From Staphylococcus pragensis (GTDB taxonomy: Bacteria; Bacillota; Bacilli; Staphylococcales; Staphylococcaceae): 64,000 nt of DNA. Position numbers and translations under genes: made by a program. The DNA is taken from the NCBI RefSeq assembly GCF_004785665.1, contig NZ_SRPJ01000001.1, positions 186,001 through 250,000 of the forward strand, read 5' to 3'. The notes beneath the pieces are model-generated. The model worked only from the letters and a program-made list of their open reading frames with translations. It made no database searches and was not told the origin of the DNA. Shown piece by piece: positions 22,001 through 29,696 of the stretch (position 1 is its first letter; the number at the start of each line of letters is the position of its first letter).

Positions 22001-22282
22001 ATGATTTTATCAATAGAAGATGCACGTAATGCTTTGAGAGTTGATGGAGACTTTAACGATGATATTATCATTCCATTAGTTGAGGCAATACCTAACTACT
22101 TATATATTACTACTGGTCGTGATTGGTTAGATGAACCAGTGCAGCCATTAGCACAAACAACAGCAAAGTTTATACTTCAATTGTGGTTTGACCCTCAAAC
22201 ACAAGATAGTGAACGATTAAAGCGTACAATTGATAGCTTATTAGGCGCATTACATGCATTAGGAAGTGAGTACGATGGCTAA
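22001..22282 (+). CDS. Head-tail connector protein (gp6-like)
   Basis: A 93-residue, all-helical protein that begins MILSIEDARNALRVDGDFNDDIIIPLVEAIPNYL, the usual pattern of the small DNA-packaging connector family that docks under the portal. The start at 22001 is set by AAAGGAGTG; an upstream in-frame Met lacks a site. It overlaps the HNH gene by 8 bases. Confidence 0.85.
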   Translation: MILSIEDARNALRVDGDFNDDIIIPLVEAIPNYLYITTGRDWLDEPVQPLAQTTAKFILQLWFDPQTQDSERLKRTIDSLLGALHALGSEYDG

Positions 22283-22565
22283 AAGCATACCACAAGCATT
22301 TTATAAATCTGCTAAATGGCAGAAGTGCAAGAATAGTTACATGGCATCACAGAATTATATGTGTGAACGATGTGGAGATGTAGCGTCTATTTGTCATCAT
22401 AAAGTGTATTTAAACGCAGAGAATTACACTAATCCTTATGTATCATTGAACCATGATTTACTAGAATGTTTATGTCAGACGTGCCACAATCAAGAACATT
22501 TCGGAAGTCCATCAACAGGCGAAGGATTAAAATTTGATGAAAAAGGAAATTTAATAAAAATATAA
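22275..22565 (+). CDS. HNH endonuclease of the packaging module
   Basis: The 96 residues have a zinc site (CERCGD and CQTCHNQEH) around the nuclease His in ICHHKVYL and the Asn in LNHDLLECL. In cos-type phages such HNH proteins work with the terminase to cut cohesive ends. The start at 22275 follows AGGAAGTGAG. It lies just upstream of the TerS and TerL genes, supporting a packaging role. Confidence 0.9.
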   Translation: MAKSIPQAFYKSAKWQKCKNSYMASQNYMCERCGDVASICHHKVYLNAENYTNPYVSLNHDLLECLCQTCHNQEHFGSPSTGEGLKFDEKGNLIKI

Positions 22566-22702
22566 TTTAATAAAAAATATACCCCCCCCATGTTGTTGAT
22601 ATGAAAGGATTTGAAGGGAACCCGTGCTGGGCTCAACTTTTCCTCCATTCGAGATTTTAAAAGTTTAGGGGTGCCTAATAATTATTTTAAGGAGAATAAA
22701 AA
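22566..22702 (+). other. Candidate cos region between HNH and terS
   Basis: A 137-base interval, unusually large for this cassette, with a run of eight C (22582-22589) and locally G+C-rich stretches (GGGAACCCGTGCTGGGCTC near 22617-22635) in an AT-rich element. Cos phages with an HNH-TerS-TerL set often keep the cos site here. No cleavage site can be proven from sequence. Confidence 0.4.
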
Positions 22703-23035
22703 ATGAATAAGATATATAAATCAATTAATTTAGAACAACTTAAAATACAAATTGATAAAGATAATAATATTAATAAACCAGTTGCATATGATTTAATAGA
22801 AGAATTAAATTTCATGAAAGAAACAATGAACGAACTGAAAAACACTGTACGAACACATGGCGCAACGTACATCTTTAAACAGGGCGAACAAGAATATCTG
22901 AAAGAAAGCCCTGCTATGAAGTCATACAATACGACAGTTTCGAAGTATAACGCCACACTTAAGCAATTACTGTCTCTATTGCCTCAAGAAGTAGAAGAAT
23001 CAGACGCATTTATGGACTTTGTGACTAATGGCTAA
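22703..23035 (+). CDS. Terminase small subunit (P27-like)
   Basis: The 110 residues are helical, with the C-terminal SYNTTVSKYNATLKQLLSLLPQEVEESDAFMDFV common to P27-family small terminases. It recognises the packaging site and delivers DNA to TerL. TTAAGGAGA precedes the ATG. It overlaps terL by 8 bases. An element-specific TerS means the island can direct packaging of its own DNA. Confidence 0.85.
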   Translation: MNKIYKSINLEQLKIQIDKDNNINKPVAYDLIEELNFMKETMNELKNTVRTHGATYIFKQGEQEYLKESPAMKSYNTTVSKYNATLKQLLSLLPQEVEESDAFMDFVTNG

Positions 23036-24671
23036 CTATATTGAACAGTATTATAAAGCAATAGAGAATGGCAAAATTGTGACTTCTAAGCGTGTTAAAA
23101 AACAATATCAGAAACTAATTCAAGATATGGAACATCACGACAAATATATCTTTGATGAAGATAAAGCTATGCGACCGATTCGATTTATAGAAAATTTCTG
23201 TCGTCATTCTAAAGGTGAACTTGCTGGTAAACCATTAGTATTAGACTTATTCCAAAAAGCTTATATTTCGGCACTATTTGGCTTTGTCGATAAAGAAACA
23301 GGTTACAGACGATATACTGAATCATTTTTCTTTGTCGGTCGTAAGAATGGTAAGACAACCATGTTAGCAGCGATTGCTTTATACATGATGATTGCAGACG
23401 GGGAAAGTGGCTCAGAGGTGTACTCAGTTGCATCGAAACGTGACCAAGCTAATATACTCTTCGACCAAGCGCATGAGATGATTGTACAGAGTCCTGATTT
23501 AAATAAAAATATTCGTAAGCGCAAGTCAGATTTATATTTCAGTCATAACTTCAGTAAGATGCAATCACTAGGCAAGAACTCCAATTCATTAGATGGACTT
23601 AATGCGCATCTAGTCGTGATTGATGAGTTACATTCCATTCAAGATAGAAACCTTTATGAAGTAATGAAACAATCTCAGTCTGCACGTACACAACCATTAC
23701 TCATTATGATTACAACAGCTGGAACTCATAGGGGTACAATCTTTGATGATTTATATGAGTATGCATGTAACGTGGTTGATGGTAATTTCACTGATGATAA
23801 CTTTCTGCCGATTATGTATGAGTTAGATCATAAAGCTGAGTATAAACTCCCTGATTGTTGGCAGAAAGCTAATCCTGCTCTAGGTGTATCTAAAAAGGTT
23901 GAAGATATTGAGCGTAAAGTGGCACGTGCACAAAATAATATGAATGACTTAACGGGTATCTTAACCAAAGACTTTAATATCCGTGAAGTGACACATAGCG
24001 CATGGCTCACGTTCGACGCAATAAATAATGAAGATACATTCGACATTAAAGATTTTACAGGTTGGTATGCGATAGGTGGGGCAGATTTAAGCATCACAAC
24101 GGACTTAAGTTGTGCCACATTATTATTTATTGATCCTGAAACTGAAATGAGATTCGCTCATCAGATGTATTGGTTGCCTGAAGATAATTTATATAAACGT
24201 GTGCATGAGGACAAAATACCATATGACAAATGGCACGAACAGGGACTATTAAGATTATGTAGTGGCAACACGATTGATTATAGCGATATTACGGACTGGT
24301 TTAATGAGATGATGAATGACTATGATATAACGCCACTATGGATATACTACGATAACTATTCAGCAAGATACTGGGTAGATGAAATGGAAGCGTATGGCTT
24401 TCACATGGTACGAACGCCACAAGGGGCTAAAACGTTAAGCTTACCAATGCAAAATATGGGCGCTGATTTAGAGAAACATAAAATCAATTACAATAATAAC
24501 CCGATTTTAAAATGGTGCTTAACTAATACAGGTGTAGAAACTGATAGAAACGGTAATATCGTCCCTATTAAGAACCAGTCACCTAAACGTCGTATTGATG
24601 GCGTGGCGTCGTTGTTAGATGCGTATGTAGGTCTATTTGATAACTATGAGCAATTTTTAAGAGCGATGTAA
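23028..24671 (+). CDS. Terminase large subunit
   Basis: A 547-residue packaging motor. Walker A VGRKNGKTT has Lys109; Walker B LVVIDELH has Asp199/Glu200; the coupling motif is LIMITTAGTHRG. The C-terminal RNase H-like nuclease domain has acidic residues in GGADLSITTDLS and near YYDNYSARYWVDEM. The length is full for the Terminase_1 family. The island having its own complete TerL separates it from classical SaPIs, which borrow the helper large terminase. Confidence 0.94.
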   Translation: MANYIEQYYKAIENGKIVTSKRVKKQYQKLIQDMEHHDKYIFDEDKAMRPIRFIENFCRHSKGELAGKPLVLDLFQKAYISALFGFVDKETGYRRYTESFFFVGRKNGKTTMLAAIALYMMIADGESGSEVYSVASKRDQANILFDQAHEMIVQSPDLNKNIRKRKSDLYFSHNFSKMQSLGKNSNSLDGLNAHLVVIDELHSIQDRNLYEVMKQSQSARTQPLLIMITTAGTHRGTIFDDLYEYACNVVDGNFTDDNFLPIMYELDHKAEYKLPDCWQKANPALGVSKKVEDIERKVARAQNNMNDLTGILTKDFNIREVTHSAWLTFDAINNEDTFDIKDFTGWYAIGGADLSITTDLSCATLLFIDPETEMRFAHQMYWLPEDNLYKRVHEDKIPYDKWHEQGLLRLCSGNTIDYSDITDWFNEMMNDYDITPLWIYYDNYSARYWVDEMEAYGFHMVRTPQGAKTLSLPMQNMGADLEKHKINYNNNPILKWCLTNTGVETDRNGNIVPIKNQSPKRRIDGVASLLDAYVGLFDNYEQFLRAM

Positions 24672-24682
24672 GGAGGTAAACA

Positions 24683-24994
24683 ATGGCATATCATTTTAAT
24701 AATAGAATTGAAATCTTAGAAGTGAAAAGTAATGATGGTCCTGAAGCGTTTGGATCAACTAAAGTTGTAATTGCTACACCTTGGGCAGATGTAAAAACTA
24801 TGAAAGGGAATGAGTTTCAACAATGGAGGCTTACAGCAAACAAAGAAAATGTCCGTTTCATTATTCGATATAGAAAAGGAATCAATCCACGCCAATATGT
24901 TAGATATAATGGAAAAGATTATAATATAGTATCAGTTACTAATGATAATGGAATGAATCAAACATTAACGATCTTTGCAGAAGTTAGTGATTAA
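24683..24994 (+). CDS. Head closure / head-tail adaptor protein
   Basis: A 103-residue small beta-rich protein of the gp16/SPP1-like head completion type; motifs WADVKTMKGNEFQQW, RFIIRYRKGINPRQYVRYNGKDYNIVSV. It would seal the portal and present the surface to which a tail docks. It is the last structural gene; a terminator follows directly and no tail genes come after it. Confidence 0.83.
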   Translation: MAYHFNNRIEILEVKSNDGPEAFGSTKVVIATPWADVKTMKGNEFQQWRLTANKENVRFIIRYRKGINPRQYVRYNGKDYNIVSVTNDNGMNQTLTIFAEVSD

Positions 24995-25026
24995 AGCCTT
25001 AATGTATAAAATAGGGCTTTTTTTGA
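24993..25026 (+). terminator. Terminator of the capsid operon
   Basis: AAAGCCT pairs with AGGGCTTT around a loop of about 14 bases, followed by TTTTTTT. Confidence 0.78.
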
Positions 25027-25080
25027 CGCTGAGAGAGGCTCTGTGTTGCAGTGAGAAATTATTTTATGTATAAGTGTATT

Positions 25081-25282
25081 AAAAAAACGCCACAAATAAA
25101 TGTGACGTTTCAGACATTCCGATTGCAAGATTTTTTTGTACATAGCAAAAAAAAGAAAAAAATAAATTTTGATAATTTAAGTAGGATAAAACTATCAAGA
25201 CCAAAAATATTTATAAACAATCAACACAGGGCAATAACTACAAAACGGTTGCTGTGTATCAATTAAAATATTTTTGATACAT
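25081..25282 (-). ncRNA. Candidate minus-strand small RNA in island accessory end
   Basis: No convincing gene occupies 24995-25382. On the minus strand an extended -10 (TGTTATAAT, TATAAT at 25292-25287) is followed about 200 bases later by a terminator hairpin (ACGTCACA/TGTGGCGT, 25108-25087) and a run of seven T. A second stem TGTATCAA/TTGATACA lies near the presumed 5' end. The plus-strand 71-residue frame here has no ribosome site and is not called. Confidence 0.35.
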
Positions 25283-25382
25283 CTATATTATAACATATTC
25301 TTATAGGTAATAGTATAAACGATAACTTTTATTTATAGTTAAAACAGTGTATAATTACATATGTATATAAGGAGGTTTTATG

Positions 25383-25604
25383 ATGAATTGTTTCATTAGA
25401 TTAAAAAATAATGATTATGTAGAAATCAAAGAGTTAAAAGAAATTAAATTTTCATATCCACATTCTCAAAGAGTAACTAACATTAAAGTAGATAACATTC
25501 AAGAATTGAAAATTTCTTTTGAAGCAAACTATGTATTTATTGGTAAATCAACTGTGGTAATTAAAGGTGATGAAATTCAGTATGTACAACTTTTTGAATC
25601 GTAA
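25383..25604 (+). CDS. Small accessory protein (73 aa), unknown
   Basis: The start at 25383 is favoured by AAGGAGG with 7-base spacing; TATAAT at 25350-25355 could drive it alone. The sequence is beta-strand-like (FIRLKNNDYVEI, NYVFIGKSTVVIKGDEIQYVQLF) with no recognised family. It occupies the right-end accessory position where PICIs carry cargo (virulence, resistance or phage-interference genes), so it is the only obvious protein cargo. Confidence 0.6.
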   Translation: MNCFIRLKNNDYVEIKELKEIKFSYPHSQRVTNIKVDNIQELKISFEANYVFIGKSTVVIKGDEIQYVQLFES

Positions 25605-25749
25605 TGTAAATATTCTTAAATAATTTGCCCCAAAAAGATGATGTTTATTAAATTTTTAAATTTCAACTGAATGTTGTATAACCATTTAAAAGTTGATATA
25701 TTAACGTTTGTTAGGTTTTTATAACGTATTGATGAAGCGGTGTATTTAC

Positions 25750-25764
25750 TCCCGCCGCCTCCAT
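25750..25764 (+). repeat. Attachment site attR core
   Basis: TCCCGCCGCCTCCAT, a second copy of the ssrA 3' end, marks the right boundary of the island. Bases on both sides differ from attL. Confidence 0.88.
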
Positions 25765-25769
25765 ATTGG

Positions 25770-25808
25770 CACTTAAAACAGTTAATATCTGTTTTGAGTG
25801 TTTTTTTA
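25770..25808 (+). terminator. Probable original ssrA terminator, displaced by the island
   Basis: CACTTAAAACAG pairs with CTGTTTTGAGTG around 7 bases, followed by TTTTTTT. It begins 6 bases after attR, so it would follow ssrA in the unoccupied chromosome. Confidence 0.78.
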
Positions 25809-25894
25809 ATTCATTTGAAAACCATTGATATAATAGGCTTTGTAAGAGTTTATGAATTTATAGCTTAATATCCATTAATATCTATTAAAAAAAT

Positions 25895-25959
25895 TTTAGT
25901 CACATTGTGACTAAAAAATTCTAAAATTGATTGAATTTAGTCACAAAAATTTAGTCACA
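25895..25959. repeat. TTTAGTCACA repeat cluster
   Basis: TTTAGTCACA occurs at 25895, 25936 and 25950, with an inverted TGTGACTAAA at 25906-25915. It sits between attR and the remnant integrase gene, suggesting old integrase arm sites. Confidence 0.5.
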
Positions 25960-26008
25960 AATATAGTGTTATGACAATGTATTTAATTCATTAATTTGTT
26001 TAAATAAG

Positions 26009-26590
26009 TTAATACATCTTTCTAATGGGAGTAAATCTAGAACCTGTAATAATAAGTATATAAACACATAAATACGATAAAGAGGGCTTATCTTTTACAT
26101 ATTTAATTAAATTTTTTAATTCAGTTTCATTCATATACTTTTCATCATTTCTTTGAGCTTCTTTGTATCCGAGAGGTTTAGCGTTTATGGTAGGATCGTG
26201 TTTAATAAGTCCTTGTTCAATAGCAGTTTGAAAACCTTGTCTAAGACAACTATGTAATTTACTGACTGTACTATTTGTTCTAGGGGGATTTATTTTGTTT
26301 TTACCGAATAAACCCTTTCCATAATTTTTAAGAAATTGTCTATAACTAATCAAATCTATATCTTTAATATCTATATTTCCAAAACATTCTTCAAAAATTT
26401 TAATAGACAATAAATATCTTTTATATGTAGCTTCACTTACAACATTTTCTTTAGTTACTTTTAACCACTTACGATAATAATTAACAAGTGAGATATGTTT
26501 ATCTAAACTATATCCATCAACTAATTCTATCATTTTTAAATTCATCGCAATTTTTGCATCTTTTTTTAGTTGATATGACTGATTGATAAA
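26009..26590 (-). pseudogene. Remnant tyrosine integrase of an earlier ssrA island
   Basis: The readable frame gives the core-binding domain (YYRKWLKVTKENVVSEATYKRYLLSIK) and the start of the catalytic domain, but stops right after the first Arg motif (LIITGSRFTPIRKMY). The HxxR and Tyr parts are missing, and upstream codons continue the arm-domain pattern without a start until a stop at about 26593. It differs from the intact integrase at 12.3 kb, so it comes from another element. It cannot be active. Confidence 0.85.
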
Positions 26591-26638
26591 TCAAATATAA
26601 ATCTGAAAGAAAGTAAATTATAAAAAAAGAAAGGAATA

Positions 26639-26752
26639 ATGGCTAAATTAAATCAATTAGAAATGTTAAAGCTAAAAAATCAATGGAAATCTAAAATATA
26701 TCAAATAAGTGATAAAAAAGTGCAAAAATTGATAAAAATTTTTATCAACTAA
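26639..26752 (+). CDS. Very small basic ORF (37 aa), doubtful
   Basis: ATG behind AAAGGAAT; translation MAKLNQLEMLKLKNQWK then a Lys-rich end. It could be a truncated excisionase-like or regulatory gene of the decayed element. Its last codons overlap a perfect 20 bp palindrome. Confidence 0.3.
   Translation: MAKLNQLEMLKLKNQWKSKIYQISDKKVQKLIKIFIN
26729..26748. repeat. Perfect palindrome upstream of a lipoprotein gene
   Basis: TTGATAAAAATTTTTATCAA is fully self-complementary. It may be a regulator site or a terminator; no T-run follows. Confidence 0.5.
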
Positions 26753-26816
26753 CACTCTTTGATTTGATATAATATAAAAAAAATATATAATAGTCTTGAA
26801 GATTAGAGGTGCAACT

Positions 26817-27329
26817 ATGAAAATACTAAAACATCGTAAGACGTTAATGTTACTATCCTGTTTGATACTCATTATATTTGTTACAGCGTGTGGCAAAGAA
26901 GATAAAGCGAGTAATGAATTAGTTGGAAATACTTATAAAGCTATTCAAGATGGAAAAGTAGAAGCTAATTTCACTTTTGAGAAAGATGGCACTTTAAAAA
27001 TGGTGTTAGCTCAAGGTCAAGTTAATGCTGGTAAGGAAGCTCGTGCTGAATATAAAGTTTTAAAAGAAGATAAAAAATTATATTTAATAACTCATCAACT
27101 ACCTAAACATTTCTTTAATAAAAAAGGTGGTTTTTATTCAACTGCATTTGAGAGAAATGAAGATACATATTTTGTACATTTAATCAAGTTTGAAAATGAT
27201 AAAATAATATTGCAACAGTTAAGTAGTAAAGAAGATAACTTGCATAAAATAGAAAGTGAAGAAGAAATTAAAAATTTAAAAGAAGATAATAATATAAATT
27301 ATGAATTAGAAAAAATTAGCGATAATTAA
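26817..27329 (+). CDS. Lipoprotein, unknown function (170 aa)
   Basis: The start at 26817 follows TTAGAGGTG; an upstream in-frame ATG lacks a site. A basic n-region (MKILKHRKTLM) and hydrophobic core lead to the lipobox VTAC, with Cys near residue 25. The mature part (NTYKAIQDGKVEANFTFEKDGTLKMVL) resembles the staphylococcal small-lipoprotein style in which a beta-rich domain has a regular GTLKM strand. It is surface anchored; role unknown. Confidence 0.75.
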   Translation: MKILKHRKTLMLLSCLILIIFVTACGKEDKASNELVGNTYKAIQDGKVEANFTFEKDGTLKMVLAQGQVNAGKEARAEYKVLKEDKKLYLITHQLPKHFFNKKGGFYSTAFERNEDTYFVHLIKFENDKIILQQLSSKEDNLHKIESEEEIKNLKEDNNINYELEKISDN

Positions 27330-27415
27330 TATCTTGACAACAAAAAAGAGTTGAGGTATAAAATTACATTAATTAAATATCATTTATTTGTCTGTTAAAG
27401 ATTTAATAGACAAAT

Positions 27416-27556
27416 AAAAAAGGGGAATAAAGAGGATAAATTGGCGTTTATCCTGTTTACATCATCTAACCACTAGGATAGTAGTGACTAGACTTATCCC
27501 CATAACAGTGTATTTGGCTTTTACTATATTGGCGTATAATAAAAACCAACAACACC
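27416..27556 (-). ncRNA. Candidate structured small RNA in a 440-base gene-free gap
   Basis: On the minus strand TTGCAA (27591-27586), 17 bases, then TATATT (27568-27563) form a promoter. The transcript would fold as a closed multibranch: outer stem GGGGATAA (27501-27494) with TTATTCCCC (27430-27422), enclosing hairpins at 27491-27466 (CTAGTCACTA/TAGTGGTTAG) and 27454-27433 (AGGATAAA/TTTATCCT), followed by T6. No ORF explains this. A further perfect hairpin TTTATTTGTCT/AGACAAATAAA lies beyond at 27383-27417. Confidence 0.5.
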
Positions 27557-27772
27557 TACTTAAATATATTATATTGTGCATAGCGTTGCAATTAGATTTT
27601 ATAAAATTTTTAATATATTTTAAGTGAAGTTATGGTAAATATTCATTCATTATAAATACTAAGATATTTATAATTTGATAGAGGATACATTCTAGGATTT
27701 AGCAATCAATTTAGTGGTTGTTAAATCCTTTTTTGTTCCTTATATTAAATTTAGATATTTTAGGAGGTAAGT

Positions 27773-28210
27773 ATGCAGTTAAGTAAAATTCAATTAGAAG
27801 AAAATGATTATGACATAGCATTAGATGTATGGGAAAGATCTGTGTTAGAAACGCATGATTTTTTAAAAGAAACTGACAGATTAGAATAAAAAAAAGAAAT
27901 ACCTACTTATTTTAAATATGTAGAGGCATATTTATGGTACGACGGTAGTAAAGTCATCGGTTTTTCTGGAACTAATAATCAAAACTTAGAGATGTTATTT
28001 ATAGATCCTAAATATTTTAATAAAGGATACGGGACAAAAATAGTACAATATTTAATTAAAGAAAATAAAGTCCAGTTTGTTGATGTGAATAAAGATAACA
28101 AAAATGCTATTAAATTCTATATGAAAAATGGCTTTATTAAATATGATGAATCCCAAAAAGATGGACAAGGAAGAGATTATCCGATTTTGCATATGAAATT
28201 GGCTAAATAA
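27773..28210 (+). pseudogene. GNAT-family acetyltransferase, interrupted by a stop codon
   Basis: AGGAGGTAAGT precedes the ATG at 27773, but codon 39 is TAA (27887-27889); the same frame then continues to 28210 with GNAT features: EMLFIDPKYFNKGYGTKIVQYLI (acetyl-CoA loop) and KNAIKFYMKNGF. Length without the stop would be 145 residues, normal for the family. A single substitution or sequencing error explains it. Internal restart could make only the C-terminal part. Confidence 0.8.
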
Positions 28211-28279
28211 AAAATTGAAAATTAAACCAGGTATTGTATAATGCTAACAATATATTTTTTATTAGTAGGTGAATTGGTA

Positions 28280-29269
28280 ATGGTAAATATAGAAGAACTC
28301 ATTGCAATACCCAAAATAGAATTACATTGTCATCTAGATGGTTCTGTTAGTTATGAATATTTGAAAAAACAAGCAGAATTACAACATTTGGATTTAGATT
28401 TTAATAAAGTTTCAGCTAGCGAAGAATGTGAAGATTTGGCAGAATATTTAACGTGTTTTGATGAGATTTTAAAAGCGATGCAAACGGAAGAGAGCCTAAC
28501 TGAAAGTGTTATAGATGTGGTTAATCAAGCTCAAAGAGATGGAATTAAATATATAGAATTGAGATTTGCTCCAAAATTTCACACTCAAAAAGATATGAGT
28601 ATTAGAGATGCGTTAGAAGCTGTATGTAAAGGTGCAGAATTTGCAGAATCAGAATATAGCATTATGGTAAGAATACTAGTTTGCGGTATGAAACATCATT
28701 CAAATGAAGAGAACATAAATATTTTTAAACAGATTCATGATACTGATTTACTAAAAAAATATATAGTTGGTGTTGATTTAGCAGGTGGCGAAGATGACAA
28801 TTCAATGTCACAACATGCTGAAGCTATTCAATATGCTAAGGATAAGGAGCTTAATATCACGTTGCATGCAGGTGAATGTGGTTGTATTAAGAATATTTAT
28901 GATGCTGTGAAAATGGGTGCAAAAAGAATAGGACATGGGGTAGCGCTATTTAATGATAAAGAACAATTAAATCATTTTCAAAATTCAAATGTATTATTAG
29001 AGATATGTCCTAGAAGTAATGTTCAAACTAAAGCCATTAACCATATTAAAGAGATAGATTTAGGGAGTCTCAAACGTCTAAACATACCATATTTAATCAA
29101 TACAGATAATCGAATTGTCACACAAACTAACTTGATTAAAGAATATCTTACTTTACTTGAAAACGGCATGATTACTACCGAAGAAATTAAAAGAATTAAT
29201 AGAGAAGCTATAGAGTATGCATTTATTGACTCTTTCGATAAAAAGGAGATACTTAAAAACTGGCAATGA
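28280..29269 (+). CDS. add: Adenosine deaminase
   Basis: Hydrolytic deamination of adenosine (or a close analogue) to inosine. The start at 28280 (MVNIEELIAIPKIELHCHLDGS) fits TAGGTG upstream and gives 329 residues. Zinc ligands and catalytic residues are in HCHLDGS, GVDLAGGE, LHAGECG, RIGHGVAL and CPRSNV. The usual late NTDDP is NTDNR here, so substrate or activity could differ. Its position in the variable zone, next to a broken acetyltransferase, suggests it is an accessory copy. Confidence 0.88.
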   Translation: MVNIEELIAIPKIELHCHLDGSVSYEYLKKQAELQHLDLDFNKVSASEECEDLAEYLTCFDEILKAMQTEESLTESVIDVVNQAQRDGIKYIELRFAPKFHTQKDMSIRDALEAVCKGAEFAESEYSIMVRILVCGMKHHSNEENINIFKQIHDTDLLKKYIVGVDLAGGEDDNSMSQHAEAIQYAKDKELNITLHAGECGCIKNIYDAVKMGAKRIGHGVALFNDKEQLNHFQNSNVLLEICPRSNVQTKAINHIKEIDLGSLKRLNIPYLINTDNRIVTQTNLIKEYLTLLENGMITTEEIKRINREAIEYAFIDSFDKKEILKNWQ

Positions 29270-29292
29270 TTCTTATATGGAATAATTTAAAA

Positions 29293-29340
29293 ATACCTAC
29301 TACTTTTTAATAAGTTTATTAAAAAGTAATGGGTATCCTA
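29293..29340 (+). terminator. Terminator after adenosine deaminase gene
   Basis: TACTTTTTAATAA and TTATTAAAAAGTA form a perfect 13 bp stem, extended by ATACC/GGGTAT. Confidence 0.7.
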
Positions 29341-29351
29341 GTTTTTATAAT

Positions 29352-29528
29352 TTAATGTTTATTAATTTTTTTGCCATCTGTACGAACTGAGTCACCAGTA
29401 CCTTTATGTGCTTTTGGATTATCTTTTTTATGTGTGCTTTCTTTCACGTCTTTAGCTGTTTTATCATGACTGCTGCAAGCGCCTAATATTAAACAACTTG
29501 AAAGTAGTAAAAACGCTACTTTTTTCAT
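29352..29528 (-). CDS. Small lipoprotein (58 aa)
   Basis: Below usual ORF cutoffs but well supported: AAGGGTGAT precedes the ATG, and the product begins MKKVAFLLLSSCLILGACSS, a clean signal with lipobox LGAC (Cys18). The mature part is about 40 residues, rich in Lys, His and Asp, without a folded domain. It would be a membrane-anchored surface peptide. Confidence 0.75.
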   Translation of the reverse strand: MKKVAFLLLSSCLILGACSSHDKTAKDVKESTHKKDNPKAHKGTGDSVRTDGKKINKH

Positions 29529-29669
29529 ATTATCACCCTTTGTATTTAATAATTTAAAAGTTTAAAATTTTGTAAAATTTAAATAATTATAATTTTAGTA
29601 TGGCATATATTTATTATTATTCAATAGAAATTATCAAAATTAGAGAAATTGCCATAAATCAATAAAAAA

Positions 29670-29690
29670 CAGATAGGCGAGGCCTATCTG
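29670..29690. terminator. Hairpin serving the minus-strand acidic membrane protein
   Basis: CAGATAGGC/GCCTATCTG with a 3-base loop and T/A runs on both sides. Confidence 0.7.
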
Positions 29691-29696
29691 CTTTTT

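Larger units (their letters stand above)
12162..25764. mobile_element. Putative capsid-forming phage-inducible chromosomal island (cf-PICI) in ssrA
   Basis: A 13.6 kb element bounded by 15 bp direct repeats. Order: integrase and repressor leftward; Cro-like protein and small early genes, primase-polymerase, SF3 helicase, iteron origin, then portal, prohead protease, major capsid, connector, HNH nuclease, TerS, TerL and head closure, all rightward. No tail tube, tape measure, baseplate, holin or lysin genes are present, so it cannot make a full phage alone. This matches published cf-PICIs, which build their own small capsids and borrow helper tails. The alternative is a prophage that lost its tail and lysis modules; the compact, intact satellite-style left half argues against that. 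Confidence 0.82.

Noticed and set aside
25051..25266. 71-residue plus-strand frame in the island accessory end
   Set aside because: No ribosome site; Lys-rich low-complexity translation of an A-rich stretch; overlaps hairpins better explained as a minus-strand RNA terminator.
12162..25764. Ordinary prophage
   Set aside because: Tail, baseplate, holin and lysin genes are absent while the head and replication genes are intact and ends are exact, so a satellite is a better fit.
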